The position numbers and the translations under genes were made by a program. From Raphanus sativus (Eukaryota > Streptophyta > Magnoliopsida > Brassicales > Brassicaceae), in the NCBI RefSeq assembly GCF_000801105.2, contig NC_079514.1, positions 10,912,001-10,976,000 of the forward strand: a stretch of 64,000 bases of DNA. Reading direction: 5' to 3'. The notes under the pieces were generated by a model. That model was not told where the DNA came from and did no database searches. It was given only the letters and a program-made list of their open reading frames with translations. Below are positions 24,846-36,008 of the stretch, in pieces. Positions within the stretch are counted from its first letter, which is position 1. Every line of letters starts with the position of its first letter.

Positions 24846-26096
24846 CTAGGTGATTTTCCCGTGCTCATGCACGGATACAAATATTTATAAATTAAATATG
24901 TTACAATAGTTGATTGTTATTTAATTTTAATTTTGAATTAATTTATAATTTGTATGCATAATTTATACTAATAATATTATATTATTTTAATCAGACATAT
25001 GATTTTAAATAAGTTATCATTTGGGTATATTGGATTGCATCAATCAATTTCTCTAAATTCAACTAATATTTTTTATTTTAAATATATGAAAATTATGATT
25101 ATTTGCTTTTATTTTGGTTGTTATCTTAGATATGTAAATATATTTGAGGAAGATTATGTATAACTTAAGATATATTGTGCTTAGAATGAAGTAAAAATAA
25201 ACTAAATATTTGATTCCAAATTACAAAAATTAAACTATATGTTGACTTTTAAAATAAAATATTAGAAAGTAAAACGATAATCAATTGGAAGTTACTTACA
25301 TAAGTAACTAATACTTTTTGGAAGCTCATGAACACATATCAATATTTACAATAACTAAAATATTTAAATAATTTTATGTCTTATATATATTAAATGGTAA
25401 ACTGAAATTTATGCAAATAATCCTAAAAATGAAAATTCAGATTTGCGTTGGTATTTTGATTATGGTTATATTAACTGTGACAAACATAAAACATAAAATT
25501 TAATATTAAAAAACATTTTTAATAATGATAATATATAATATTCTACCTTGTTAAATTATATAGTGTTATGTTAATTTAAAATATTTTAATTATTTGATCA
25601 AAAGTTAATTTTACTTTATTTTTAATATCTCTTTAAAATAAACCGTTTAATTTTTTTGTGATTGTATTTTAGAAATCATATAATATAAGTAAAATATAAT
25701 TTATAGATTAAGAAATCACATTATATACAAATATATATTTTCATCTAAGAAAATATAGATATAAATAAATACTTTATTACTTCAAAAGTATATTTTATGT
25801 TATTTAAAATAGTCTTTGGAATATTTCTATTTTGTGAAATTTATTTTTTTAATGAAATCATATTATATAAATATATATTTTCGTTTTTAATTTTTTAAAA
25901 AAACTTTATAAATGTTTCCTTTTTATTATATATGTTATTTGGAAAAATTTAAAAGGAAACTAAATAAAAATTTCAATAATAGTATCTAAATGTAATTTTT
26001 TTTAATTCATTAAGGGTATCAGCGTAATCAACTATCGTGAGAGTTAACGTGAGAGCGACACATAGGAAACTGACTTCTCAAATAATATTATAGAGA
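24846..26096 (-). mobile_element. Non-autonomous Helitron, 1251 bp
   Basis: On the minus strand the element begins TCTCTATAATATTATTTGAG (5' end at 26096) and ends with a hairpin CCGTGC-ATGA-GCACGG (24859-24874), about 9 nt of spacer, and the terminal CTAG (24849-24846). The flanking host bases are A before the 5' TC and T after CTAG, which is the Helitron A|T insertion rule. The interior is very AT-rich and has no Rep/helicase ORF, so it would depend on another element for movement. Confidence 0.75.
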
Positions 26097-27155
26097 TATC
26101 AAACAAAACCAAAGAGAAAAAAAACAAACGTGTACGTATTTCTAATGGTTCCATCATCAATATTGCAATTGATATATTCTTTAGTTGTCAGAAAGAAAGA
26201 AATAAAACATGTGAAACTGAAACAAGTTATCTAAAAAAAGGTCATATACGCAAGTTGAACCAAGTGACTTGGTGGGATGTTTTCCCTATAAAAATAGGAA
26301 TATTCTTTTCTCTCATAGATAACATAAAAGATCCTGTAATAAGTCGATAATTAGAATGTTTTACTTTTATCAAAGCGTAATTTAAAACATGAATGTATAA
26401 TGTTTTAACACAGATCTGTTTGGTATTTAAACTATCATAATTTTTGTGATTAATCTAAGACTAATTTCTTTCTTTCACAGTGTAGTGCCAAAGTAGAATG
26501 GACATTTTCCAAAAGGGGAAACCATGTATAAAGTAAAGCCAACTCGGATGGTAGATCCGTATTTATCGGATCGGGTCAAAGATCCGAATTAAACGGGTCT
26601 CCCTCTCACGCAAGCGGGCTTCCTTCAATCTCCACCATTTCGCTCTCTCTCTCTCTCTCTCTCTATCTATAAACAGTTGAAGATTCTCAAAAACATCTCA
26701 ATTCCGTGCAGATGCAAGTTTTCATTACACACGAACGAGGCAAGTATCTTCTCTTTTCCTCCTTATGGGTCTGTTTAGATTCTCAAAACATTACATAAAG
26801 TTCGCTCCTTTACGGTCTCTTCCTTCTTCGATTAGGAATCGATAGCAGGACGGACGAATTAGAAAGTCGTCGTTATTTATATAAAGTTCGTCACTTTCGT
26901 CTATGTCGATTCTAAATTACGATACTTTTCTAATTGAAGTGTTCAGATTGGAGTTTTTAAAAACCATTTCTTTAATATATAGTTTGATCTGAATGCTGAG
27001 AATAAAGAGTAGATAGACTGCGTACGGTTGTCTCTGGCTTGTTTCCATTGTAACTCCAAAGTTATCAACTTTTTTTCTATTTATAATGTTCATTCTATGG
27101 ATCTACAGATCGAGAAGAGTGATTATTGATCTTTAACTTAGAGAGGAGAGGAAGA
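26097..27155 (+). promoter_or_regulatory. DPD1 upstream region with CT repeat
   Basis: About 1 kb between the Helitron and DPD1. It has a (CT)n run at about 26641-26663, followed by TATCTATAAAC (TATA-like) near 26664-26674. A 5' UTR intron is possible: AGGCAAG|GTATC-like sequence lies near 26738, with a possible acceptor near 27110. Not proven. Confidence 0.4.
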
Positions 27156-28314
27156 ATGTGTATCTCATCAATCTCGCAAGTCTCTAGATTCAGAATCAAC
27201 CTATTGGGAGGAACTTCTTTCCATGGCTGGTTCAAGAACAACTCAACCCCCCCTAAGCTTCTCGACATCAGAGCCTCCTCCTCCTCCTCCTCCTCCTCCT
27301 CGGTTAATAATAACAGTAAGAGCAGATGGGTCAGGAGAAACGTGAGTACAACCACACAAGGAAGCAGGAGCAACACCAAGAGCAGTATCCTTGGAGGAGC
27401 AGTTCCTCCCGTTACTACCAGGATAGTAGATGCAGAGAGCACGACCAAGATACAACAACAGCCTTTCGGAAACCTTCAGCAACGTCTTGCCGAAAACAAA
27501 GATCTGTCTAGTCTCCTCACTGTTATAGTCTCTGATCTCGAGACGACCGGCTTGCATAGGGTGAAGGAGAGGATTATCGAGATCGCTGCTCAGGATCTAG
27601 CTGGTGGTGAGAACAGTACGTTCCAGACTCTGGTCAACCCTGGTGTTCCTATATTGAATGCTAGCATCCATGGGATCAGGAACGATATGGTTTGTCGACC
27701 TGAGGTTCCAAGGTATATATATATACAATATCTGTGTCTTTACTACATACAATCTTTGAGTTTGTGTTTATTGGTTGTTCTGTTTTGGTTAGAATGGAGG
27801 AGATGATACCGATATTTCTGAGGTATGTTCAGAGCAGACAGAAGAAGCCTGGAGGGTATGTGATGATTGTTGCACATAACGGCAAAACATTTGATTTTCA
27901 GTTCTTGATCAACGAGTTTAACCGCTGCTCTTACGAGATTCCTCCTAACTGGCTCTTTTTTGACTCCCTCCCACTTGCCAGAGAGAGCATGAAGTCTGTA
28001 GGTAATATGATGTTCTTCTGTCTCTTATATTTGATTGGTTTTGATCTGTAGAAAGTTCAGAAACTGAAAAATTCTTACTTGGTCTTTTTGCAGATGCAAC
28101 AGTGAAGCCAAAAGCGTCATTATCAGCTCTAGGGGATTACTATAACCTTGTAAGGGATGGTGAAGCTCACAGAGCATTGTCAGATGTCTTACTTTTATCT
28201 CAGGTGTTTCAGAGACTAACCATTGATCTCAAGCTCTCGCTATCTGATCTTGTCCTCCGCTCTCACACCACGTCCGACCTTATTGCTGCCATGGCAAAGA
28301 ACAAGAAGGCATGA
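27156..28314 (+). CDS. DPD1: DPD1, organelle DNA-degrading exonuclease
   Basis: Mg-dependent 3'-5' exonuclease of the DnaQ/DEDDh type that degrades plastid and mitochondrial DNA in pollen and ageing leaves; orthologue of At5g26940. Three exons, 27156-27712, 27793-28001 and 28094-28314, give 328 residues. The N-terminus is rich in Ser, Arg and Asn, as for an organelle targeting peptide, and contains a run of serine codons. Catalytic residues are visible in order: Asp and Glu in VIVSDLETTG, Asp in AHNGKTFDFQFL, then His and Asp in EAHRALSDVLLL. Splice sites are all GT-AG. The chosen ATG is the first after a stop and matches the MCISSIS start remembered for the Arabidopsis protein. Confidence 0.93.
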
Positions 28315-29411
28315 AAGATTTTTAGAAACATTGGTCTCTTATTAGCAGGGTTTCTTTTCTCATTATTGATCTCTGATTCTATTTGTTTCTCTATATAGTG
28401 TATGTAACTCCGGAAAAAATCCCAAGTCATGTAACCTATTGTTTAATTTATCGTGGGATAAATTAAGTGAAAAAGCATATGTAATTTCACCAAGTCATAA
28501 ACATTCAATACAAGCCAGTGATAGTTTCACCGTTTTTCTTTATAGTTGATCTACACTGTTACACAGTACAAGAAAATCTCATAATTTTTCTTTTAAAAAT
28601 CTACATAATTAACGTTTAAAGATTTTAGTTTTACCATATTGCATCATACTTTCAGGTTTCAACACACCGAACCACTTTATGAAAATGCAACGCGTGAAAG
28701 TTTTGCTTGCGTCATATTGAGAATTTCATATATTTTTTAAAAAAATCTGCAGAACCAATATGATAAATTGCATAACCAGACTTCGTGATGTACACAATTT
28801 ACTGTTTGGAAATAGTTGAAACTTCTGTTAAAGCAGCAGCTAAGTTGACCAACATACTATAACTGAAAAAGTAGCATATGACACAAAGCCTGAACTTAAC
28901 AGCATGACGTTTTTAATCAAGGTGAAAAATCGTGCCAGTTTTGTACTATCAGAGGGGAATACACGGCGGGGAAAAGGTGTGAACGGCATGCACTCGTGCG
29001 GGTAACTGAAAGCGAGAGTCGAGAGATTAAAAAAAAAAAAAAAAACATAAAAGAAAGTAAATACATGTAATAGAACTTTTTATGTAATTATTACATAGAA
29101 CTCGTCTCCTGTCTTGTTGTTACAAAAAAAAAAAGCTCGTCTCGGTCTCCTCCTATATGTCTCTCACTCTCTATCCAAAGAATAAATAAAAAAAAAGAAA
29201 CAAAATCCGGAAAACCGACGTAGAATCGTCATCTCGTCGTCGTCTTCTTTTGCATCTCGTCGGAATCAATTCGATTCGGAATATCCTTTGTATAATCTTC
29301 ACCGATTAATCAATTTTCCCCTTGGAATTAATTGCTCTGATCTCTTTCTGGATTCTCTTCGGTTTTTAATTCGTTGAAAAGTGGGAATCTTTAGTTTTCG
29401 ATAGAGAGAAT
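28315..29411. other. Spacer and Di19-6 leader
   Basis: Non-coding; holds the DPD1 3' UTR and the Di19-6 promoter and 5' UTR. A poly-A run lies near 29030-29045. No other gene seen. Confidence 0.5.
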
Positions 29412-31143
29412 ATGGATTCAGATTCGTGGACTGATCGTCTTGCATCGGCTTCAAGAAGATACCAGCTCGATTTCTTGTCCCGATCTGGTGAGTCGGTTTC
29501 GTTTCATTTTCTTGAGATTTGATTATTGTTGTTAGCTTAATTTAAATTTACAAAGGAGGAACAGATCATATTGTTGCGATTATCTCGATCCTATGCAAAA
29601 ATTAATTAATGAATTAGAGAAGGTAAAGTTTCTGTTTTTTGAGGCTTCTTGATCGATTAATTAAGCGTGTGTGGTAGTTTATACCAAGAGTTTGTTCTTG
29701 GGTTTCGGTATGAAACTTTCTCCAAAGTTTGAACCTTTTTGATTCTTGTTTTTACCCAACAAGAAATTCAAAAACTTGTTGCTCGGTACAACGTTAGTTT
29801 CATCTCAAACCTGAAGACATATTTGACAGGGAAAGGTTATGAATTTGCTACTCTGCTGCTGCTAGTGTTTCCATCCTTTATTACTTAAATCTTGATGTTC
29901 CTTCTGATCCCCGATTTATTATTTGTCTGCCCATATAGTGTGACACGCAAGAATGGAACGCATTTTTAGTAGTCCTGTCCTATTCTTCTTTTTTTTCAAA
30001 TGCTCTGTTTTTGTACTTGTACCATTTCTTTCTTTGCATTGTGTTTGATCGATTTTTTTAAAAAAATAAATAAATAAATGAAAACGCAGATAATTTCTTG
30101 GGGTTTGAGGAGATAGAGGGAGAAGATGATTTCAGGGAGGAGTATGCTTGTCCCTTCTGCTCTGACTACTTTGATATCGTCTCCCTCTGCTGCCACATCG
30201 ACGAAGATCATCCTATGAACACTATTAACGGGGTAAACATATTTCTTCCATATTTACTTATTCTGGTAATCAAACCTTTTTCTCATGTTGATCTACTTAT
30301 TAATGTTTCATCACAATGATTCTTGGTAGATTAGGCAGACCGCTGATCTTTGTTTAGTAGTTGCTCATCTTGGATGTAACAATAATGAAGTGAAAGTAGC
30401 CCTTGTTCGTTGTCAGGACAGATGCTACAATAGGTTCTTGTGTTTGAATCCTGGAGATTGACTTTTTTTTTTGTCTCCTTGTAGGTATGCCCCGTTTGTG
30501 CGGTGAAAGTGAGCTCTGATATGGTTGCTCATATAACACTTCAGCATGCAAACATGTTCAAGATATCCTTTTTTTTTGTTTCTTTCTTCCTTTCCTTCCT
30601 TAAAACCGTTATCTAACTTATGTGATTGAGTGTGTTTCATTCCATTCCTTAACGAAAATGTTTACGTGACGACTACGCGGAAAAGGAAAGCAAGAAGAGG
30701 AGGTGGAGGTGGGGCTCAGTCCATGCTATCAATCTTGAAGAGGGAGTTTCCTGATGGAAACTTTCAGAGCTTGTTTGAAGGATCCTCGCGTGTTGCTGTG
30801 CCTCCTCCTTCGTCGTCTTCCACTATAGCTGCTGACCCTTTGCTCTCTTCCTTTATTACGCCAATGGCAGATGAACTTTTTGTTTCAGATTCAGCCAAGA
30901 AGGCATTGAATCAGAGTTTGCCTCAACGGTATTTGCTTCCTCATCCTCGGATTTGATTGCTTACATATCTGGATATTTACACTGCATCATCATAGCTCTC
31001 TCATGGTTCTTTGTCTTGTGGCGGATTTTTACAGGAATGTTGAAAAGAAGTCGCTTTCAGCAGAGGATCACAGAGAAAAGTTGAAACAGAGCGAGTTCGT
31101 TCAAGGGATCTTCAGCTCTATGATTCTTAATGATTGTTTATAA
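29412..31143 (+). CDS. DI19-6: Di19-type zinc-finger protein (dehydration-induced 19 family)
   Basis: Nuclear stress-responsive transcription regulator; the position matches At5g26990 (Di19-6). Five exons, 29412-29487, 30090-30232, 30485-30562, 30666-30928 and 31035-31143, total 669 nt, 222 residues. Two atypical C2H2 fingers of the zf-Di19 domain are clear: CPFCSDYFDIVSLCCHIDEDH and CPVCAVKVSSDMVAHITLQH. A basic segment follows (RKRKARRG), then the Di19 C-terminal domain (LSILKREFPDGNFQSL; ADPLLSSFITP; LSAEDHREKLKQSEFVQGI). The third intron (30563-30665) has AT-AC ends and U12 consensus signals instead of GT-AG; only with that splice does the frame pass from HANMFK to TTRKRK. Confidence is high for the family and moderate for the paralogue number. 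Confidence 0.92.
30563..30665 (+). other. U12-type AT-AC intron in Di19-6
   Basis: The 5' end is ATATCCTTT, matching the minor-spliceosome donor. TTCCTTAAC near 30645-30653 matches the U12 branch site, and the intron ends TTTAC 13 nt after the branch A. Length is 103 nt. Removing it keeps the reading frame. Confidence 0.88.
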
Positions 31144-31590
31144 AAGGAGAAAAGATAAACTTATCTACGGTTTGTTAGATCGATCATTCAGCGATTGGAA
31201 ACAAAAAAGAGTGTAACAGAGTTGTTTATGTGATCTGGGGGAAGGGTTCAGGGATAACCAGAATAATGTTAGTGAACTTTGTAAGAGTCAAGAGAGACAT
31301 GAATAATGAAGTATTATTTATCTTATTCAACACTTACTTTCTCTAGTGAGAGCACTCGATTTGTCTGTAAGAAAAACATCATCATAAGAAATGTATGTAA
31401 TTCGTTTACATAGTTGCATTGACTTCTCTCTGCTTTAGATCTTCAGTAAATGTAAAGAGGCCTTTGTTATTTGGACAAGGCCTGAAAAATAACAAATATT
31501 GAACTAGAATCTAATCCAGAAGGGAGGCTTTATATGTGATTATTCACTCCAGATATTGAAATTAACTAACAATGATTTAGGACTGATGAT
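31144..31590. other. Di19-6 3' region
   Basis: 3' UTR and spacer; nothing further seen. Confidence 0.4.
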
Positions 31591-31591
31591 A

Positions 31592-31920
31592 CATGGTAGG
31601 AGCCGCGCGAACGCAGGCTCCCTCTGCCACAAATAATGACACAGGCTCTCCCACTTGGGGAGACCTTAGGCTAAGCGCCCCTCCTTAAAGTGCAATGGAG
31701 GTCACTAGCCTAGGCCACTCATCTTCTTGATCATGAGTTGACCCTGTCCAGGTAAGTGATTTGCTTGTTTACTCTACTTCTCCTCTTATACTCTCCTTTG
31801 CGAGTCATTCTTTCTAAGTGCAAGCGATGTGGGACAACTTACAACATCTAAACTAATGGCACAAGCCTTAAATGGGTTGGGTACATTGAACACATGAGCC
31901 GGACATACAGGCCCATAAAA
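31592..31920 (+). repeat. 340-bp dispersed repeat, copy 1
   Basis: GC-richer than its surroundings. It runs from ATGGTAGGAGCCGCGCGAAC to CATACAGGCCCAT and includes GCGATGTGGGACAACTTAC. A second copy in the same orientation starts at 33812. Ends are not inverted and no target duplication was found. It could be an LTR or TRIM-like unit. Confidence 0.7.
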
Positions 31921-32334
31921 ATGAAAAATGTGGGTGATGTGTTGAAAGAAAGATCAATGTCTTAAAGGAGAAACGAGAGAATGCTGATAACAACCTTCTA
32001 CCATCAAACTTTCGAAAATATATTATAGCCAGAGATGATTCGAAAATTTCAAGTCATCTATCAAATCTTAGACGATGGTACCAGTCTAATGCACTGAGTT
32101 TGGAAACTGAAGATACTGATCTAATCAGCTTCATAAACCGAATGTAGTTCCAATTTTGTTCATATAATTTCTTCATGTTACTTCTTACATTTTCGGATCT
32201 CTGCAAGTCGTGGGGATTATAAAACCCAGAAGCGATTCATTTTCAGAGTGTACCAAAAGATGGATTTAAGAAACATGAAAAAATGTCACTAGCTGCCTAG
32301 AATAGGAGGAATATGCATCAGCAATGATAAAAGA

Positions 32335-32465
32335 ATTTTTTTTTTTGTCTTTGGTCAAGTTGTCGGACTTGAGAAATTTGGGGTAGCGATCGGTGGCTCC
32401 AGTACTCCACTGCAGCTGCTCCAGCTTGAGCGGCTAATGTCAGCGCCTGAGCGTGTAGCCTGACA
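32335..32465 (-). pseudogene. HIG1/hypoxia-responsive protein gene fragment
   Basis: The minus strand reads RLHAQALTLAAQAGAAAVEY in one frame and GATDRYPKFLKSDNLT in another, directly after a splice acceptor-like TTGTCAG. Together these resemble the last exon of plant HIG1-domain proteins (respiratory supercomplex factors, hypoxia-responsive family such as At5g27760/At3g05550), joined by a frameshift. Only the C-terminal exon is present, between two copies of the 340-bp repeat. Identification is from memory. Confidence 0.5.
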
Positions 32466-33054
32466 ATACAATCCAATCACAGAAAAATGTGTGAGAGATG
32501 TTAATGGTGAAGAAGAATCTACGATCAACATTATCATCTTAAATTCAGTAAAGGAAAAGACATAGCATCATGGTGGACTTGTGATACATCATCCAGCACC
32601 ACCCTAAATGTTTCTTCAATAATACGTTATATTGACATTGGAAAGGATAGTGTATATGATGACATATATCAGGGACTCAATCTGTTGTTGTTGGGATGAT
32701 CATTCTACAGCTAACCAGTTAAAGAAATGAGGAAAGGATAATTATTCATTAAGAGACTCTCAAATATTCCAGTAATTCTCTACTATGTCAGATCATTCAG
32801 CGACTTGGAAAATGGAACAACAACAAAACGTATGTTTTTTCAGTTAATAGCACTAAGTTGTGTTCTTAAGAATCAGTATCGTCCGGATTGGTGTTTGTAA
32901 TAAAAAGCTTTGTGAGTACATTATAAAACATCATTTTCACTTTAAACAAAGATGCCGACAAAATGCCTTAAAAAGAAAAAAAGAAACCAAACTTGAACTA
33001 GAAAGATTGTAGGACTTTACCCAGAAGGAAGTCCTTCCAGAAATTCTCAAAGAA

Positions 33055-33327
33055 CTAGGTCAAGCCTAGGAACAATGAGGGGGTTTGGAAATAGTTTTCA
33101 ACAAGCAATAGACGCGCCTCGGTTAGTACCTCATTAGCTGCGTCATTGCCCCAAGCGCAAAGATGAGTTTCAGCCATCAAACGCCACTTTCTTTTATACT
33201 CCAAACAAAACCGACCTACTTGATATATACTTCCGATGTGGGAGTGTTGATTTTGTTCCAACCAAATCAGTGTATCATCTTTCGGCATATATAAGATGAT
33301 TGTTCTCAAGTATTCACAGAAATACAA
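33055..33327 (-). other. Unrecognised 90-codon open frame
   Basis: Begins MYFCEYLRTIILYMPKDDT and includes CAWGNDAANEVLTEARLLL. The composition is protein-like (Trp, Cys and His present, no low complexity), but I do not recognise it. It may be another gene fragment between the two 340-bp repeats. Confidence 0.25.
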
Positions 33328-33811
33328 AAGTTACCAAAGTTTTTTTTTTTTGCCAGCTACCGAAGTTTTCGTTATACAAGGGAATTACTTACATGCATTT
33401 GTGACAGAATGATAAAAAGCTTACAACGGATGGCAAGGCTGCGGGTAGCATGGTGTTGTTTATGACATATTGAAAGACTATTTTTGTTATTGTTCGAAAC
33501 AGTATTCTACTTAACAAGTAAAAAAACAAGAACGTATGATAAAGAGTTCATTTAGAGAATCTCATGCACATGCAGAGATAAAAGAGTGACCGTACTTGAA
33601 GAAGCTCATGCCTACATGGATTCGGATGTGGTTTCAACGAAAGTTAGTTTCTTTTATTACATGCTTCCCATGTGGGATAGTGGATTATTATGTCCAAGAA
33701 AACTCTACTAGAGGTTTTTGTTCTCTGAATATGTTTTTCTGAAATACGCTACATCAAAGATTTTAAACTGTGTTGCGCCACCAAAAAAAAAAAAAAAAAT
33801 TAAACTGCAAT

Positions 33812-34142
33812 GTATGGTAGGGGTCGCGCGAACGCAGACCCCCCTGCCACAAATAATGACGCAGGCTCTCCCACTTGGGGAGACCTTAGGCTAAGCACCC
33901 CTCCTTAATGTGCAATGGAGGTCACTAGCCTAGGCCACTCATCTTCTTGATCATGAGTTGACCCCGTCCAGGTAAGTGAATTGATCAATCACCCCACTTC
34001 TCATCTTATACTCTCCTTCCCGAGTCCTTCTGTCTACCTGTAAGCGATGTGGGACAACTTACAACATCTCACTAGTCACTACAAGCTTGAAGCGGCAAAC
34101 TTGTTGGGTTTTGCAACCATGGGCTGGATGCTACAGGCCCAT
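33812..34142 (+). repeat. 340-bp dispersed repeat, copy 2
   Basis: Same orientation and order of sequence as copy 1 at 31592, including the shared block CACTAGCCTAGGCCACTC. The copies differ by scattered substitutions. The two copies bracket about 1.9 kb that holds gene fragments. Confidence 0.7.
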
Positions 34143-35084
34143 TTATGTGTTTAAGCGGCAAACCAAAAACAAATCTTTGAAGTCCGAAGTTTGTCAGAAA
34201 AAAAAAACACTCAACCACTCAATTAAGAGACTGATGATGTTACACATTTAATCGATCAAACCACTAATGCTATTGCTTCTTTTGCTTATTTGAAGCGAGA
34301 ATGACCTGAAACGCCAATGGATGGAACATCTAATAGCACTTTAAAGATATGGCAGATGTAGATATTTGCATTGAAACTTCCACTAAATCCTCCCACCAAA
34401 ATTATGAAGAAAATAAAGACACAGCCATATACTTCTAGGCCAAATCATTTAACTAGAAAATTGAGACAGTTGTATACATTGGGGGGGTTAGTCTTAGAGA
34501 TCATATATATCGTGTAATGGTATAATGCCTCATATTTTCATAAGTTATTCACTATTTTTTGTCAACTATTCATTCTATTAAGGGCTTATTGCAAAAGTGA
34601 CTCAAAACTTGAATTCAAACAGAAAACTAACCTTTTCTTTTGACTCATTTTTTTTTTGAGTTTTTAACCCCACATCTGCATTTTATCTACGAAAATGCCA
34701 TTAACCCTTTTTTTTTTTTTTTTCGAAAATGGCTTCTTTACTGTCTCAACCTCATTTTCTTCAAGTATTTACAATATTGCCACTGCCATGAATAGTGGGA
34801 ACAACCTTGTACGAACTGTTTGGAGCTTTTAATGCCCTTTAATGCACGTAAATCTCTTTACACTCTCTCTGTTTCAATTGTTATGAACTAAAAACAACAT
34901 TTCTTTCACTTTCTCTCCATATTCATCCAAAAAACTGAAGCTTTTGATTCAAAATTGTTTGGAGCCATATTTCTTTCGTTTTGACTTACGGTTGCTTTCG
35001 TTTGAGGTTCTGGGTGGTTGGAGAAGACCCTGTGTGCAAACAAAGTCATCTCACCTAGTTGAAGGTACGAATTTGAATTTTTTT

Positions 35085-35937
35085 CAAAATCTGTTCGCGT
35101 AGAAGACTTACAAGTAAGTCATCTGTATGTAGAAGACTTACTGATGAGTCTTCTGGTCAAACGGACGACTTAAACTAAGTCGTCCAGCTTTGTTTGGTGA
35201 AAAAAAACAGTCCAGACGACTTATATATAAGTCGTCTACGAGAAACAGGCTAGTTTTGCATTTGACCGAATCGTGTCAGATCTTTGACTATTTCTGGACG
35301 ACTTATAATTCAGTCGTCTCTCGGAAAGTTAAAATTTCAATATTTTATTAAACTAGACGACTTACGTGTAAGTCGTCTTAGGTTAGTTTTGTAGTTGAAA
35401 AATAAAACTTCATAATTTAATTTTTACCAGACGACATAATATAAAGTCGTCCCGTCAGAAGACTTAATTTAAAGTCGTCCGGGGAAAGCAAAGTCGTCCA
35501 GAATTTTTCCCAATTAAGTCGTCCAAACCTTGCTTATCCCGGACGACCTTAAATTAAGTCGTCTAGCTGGACGACTTTTAGTTAAGTCGTCTGGAGAAAG
35601 TTAAATTTCAAGTTTTATTTTTCAATTACAAAACTAACCTGGGACGACTTACGTGTAAGTCGTCTAGTTTGAATAAAATATTGATATTTTTACTTTCCAG
35701 AGACGACTGATTTATAAGTCGTCCAGAAATAGTCAAAGATCTGACACGATTCGGTCAAATGCAAAACTAGCCCGTTTTTCGTAGACGACTTATATATAAG
35801 TCGTCTGAAATTTTTTTTTTAACAAACAAAGCCGGACGACTTAGAATTAAGTCGTCCCTTTTAATTTTCAATTGCAAAAGTGACCTCTTTAGACGACTTA
35901 CCTTTAAGTCTTCTGGACGACTTAAATCTAAGTCGTC
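35085..35937. repeat. Left subterminal array of GACGACTTA/TAAGTCGTC palindromes with a long inverted repeat
   Basis: Dense copies of GACGACTTA and its complement, often paired as perfect palindromes such as GACGACTTATATATAAGTCG. Two arms, about 35163-35412 and 35608-35859, are inverted copies of each other, including matching non-palindromic text (TTGACCGAATCGTGTCAGAT versus its complement). Likely transposase-binding sites; that role is inferred. Confidence 0.85.
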
Positions 35938-36008
35938 TGCGATAATGTTTGTTGAACTTCTTCATTTTCTCTATGTTTACTAATGTGTTTTATTTTGAAT
36001 ATTTGCAG

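Noticed and set aside
31592..34142. Cassandra-type TRIM
   Set aside because: Neither repeat contains 5S rRNA-like promoter sequence, the hallmark of Cassandra.
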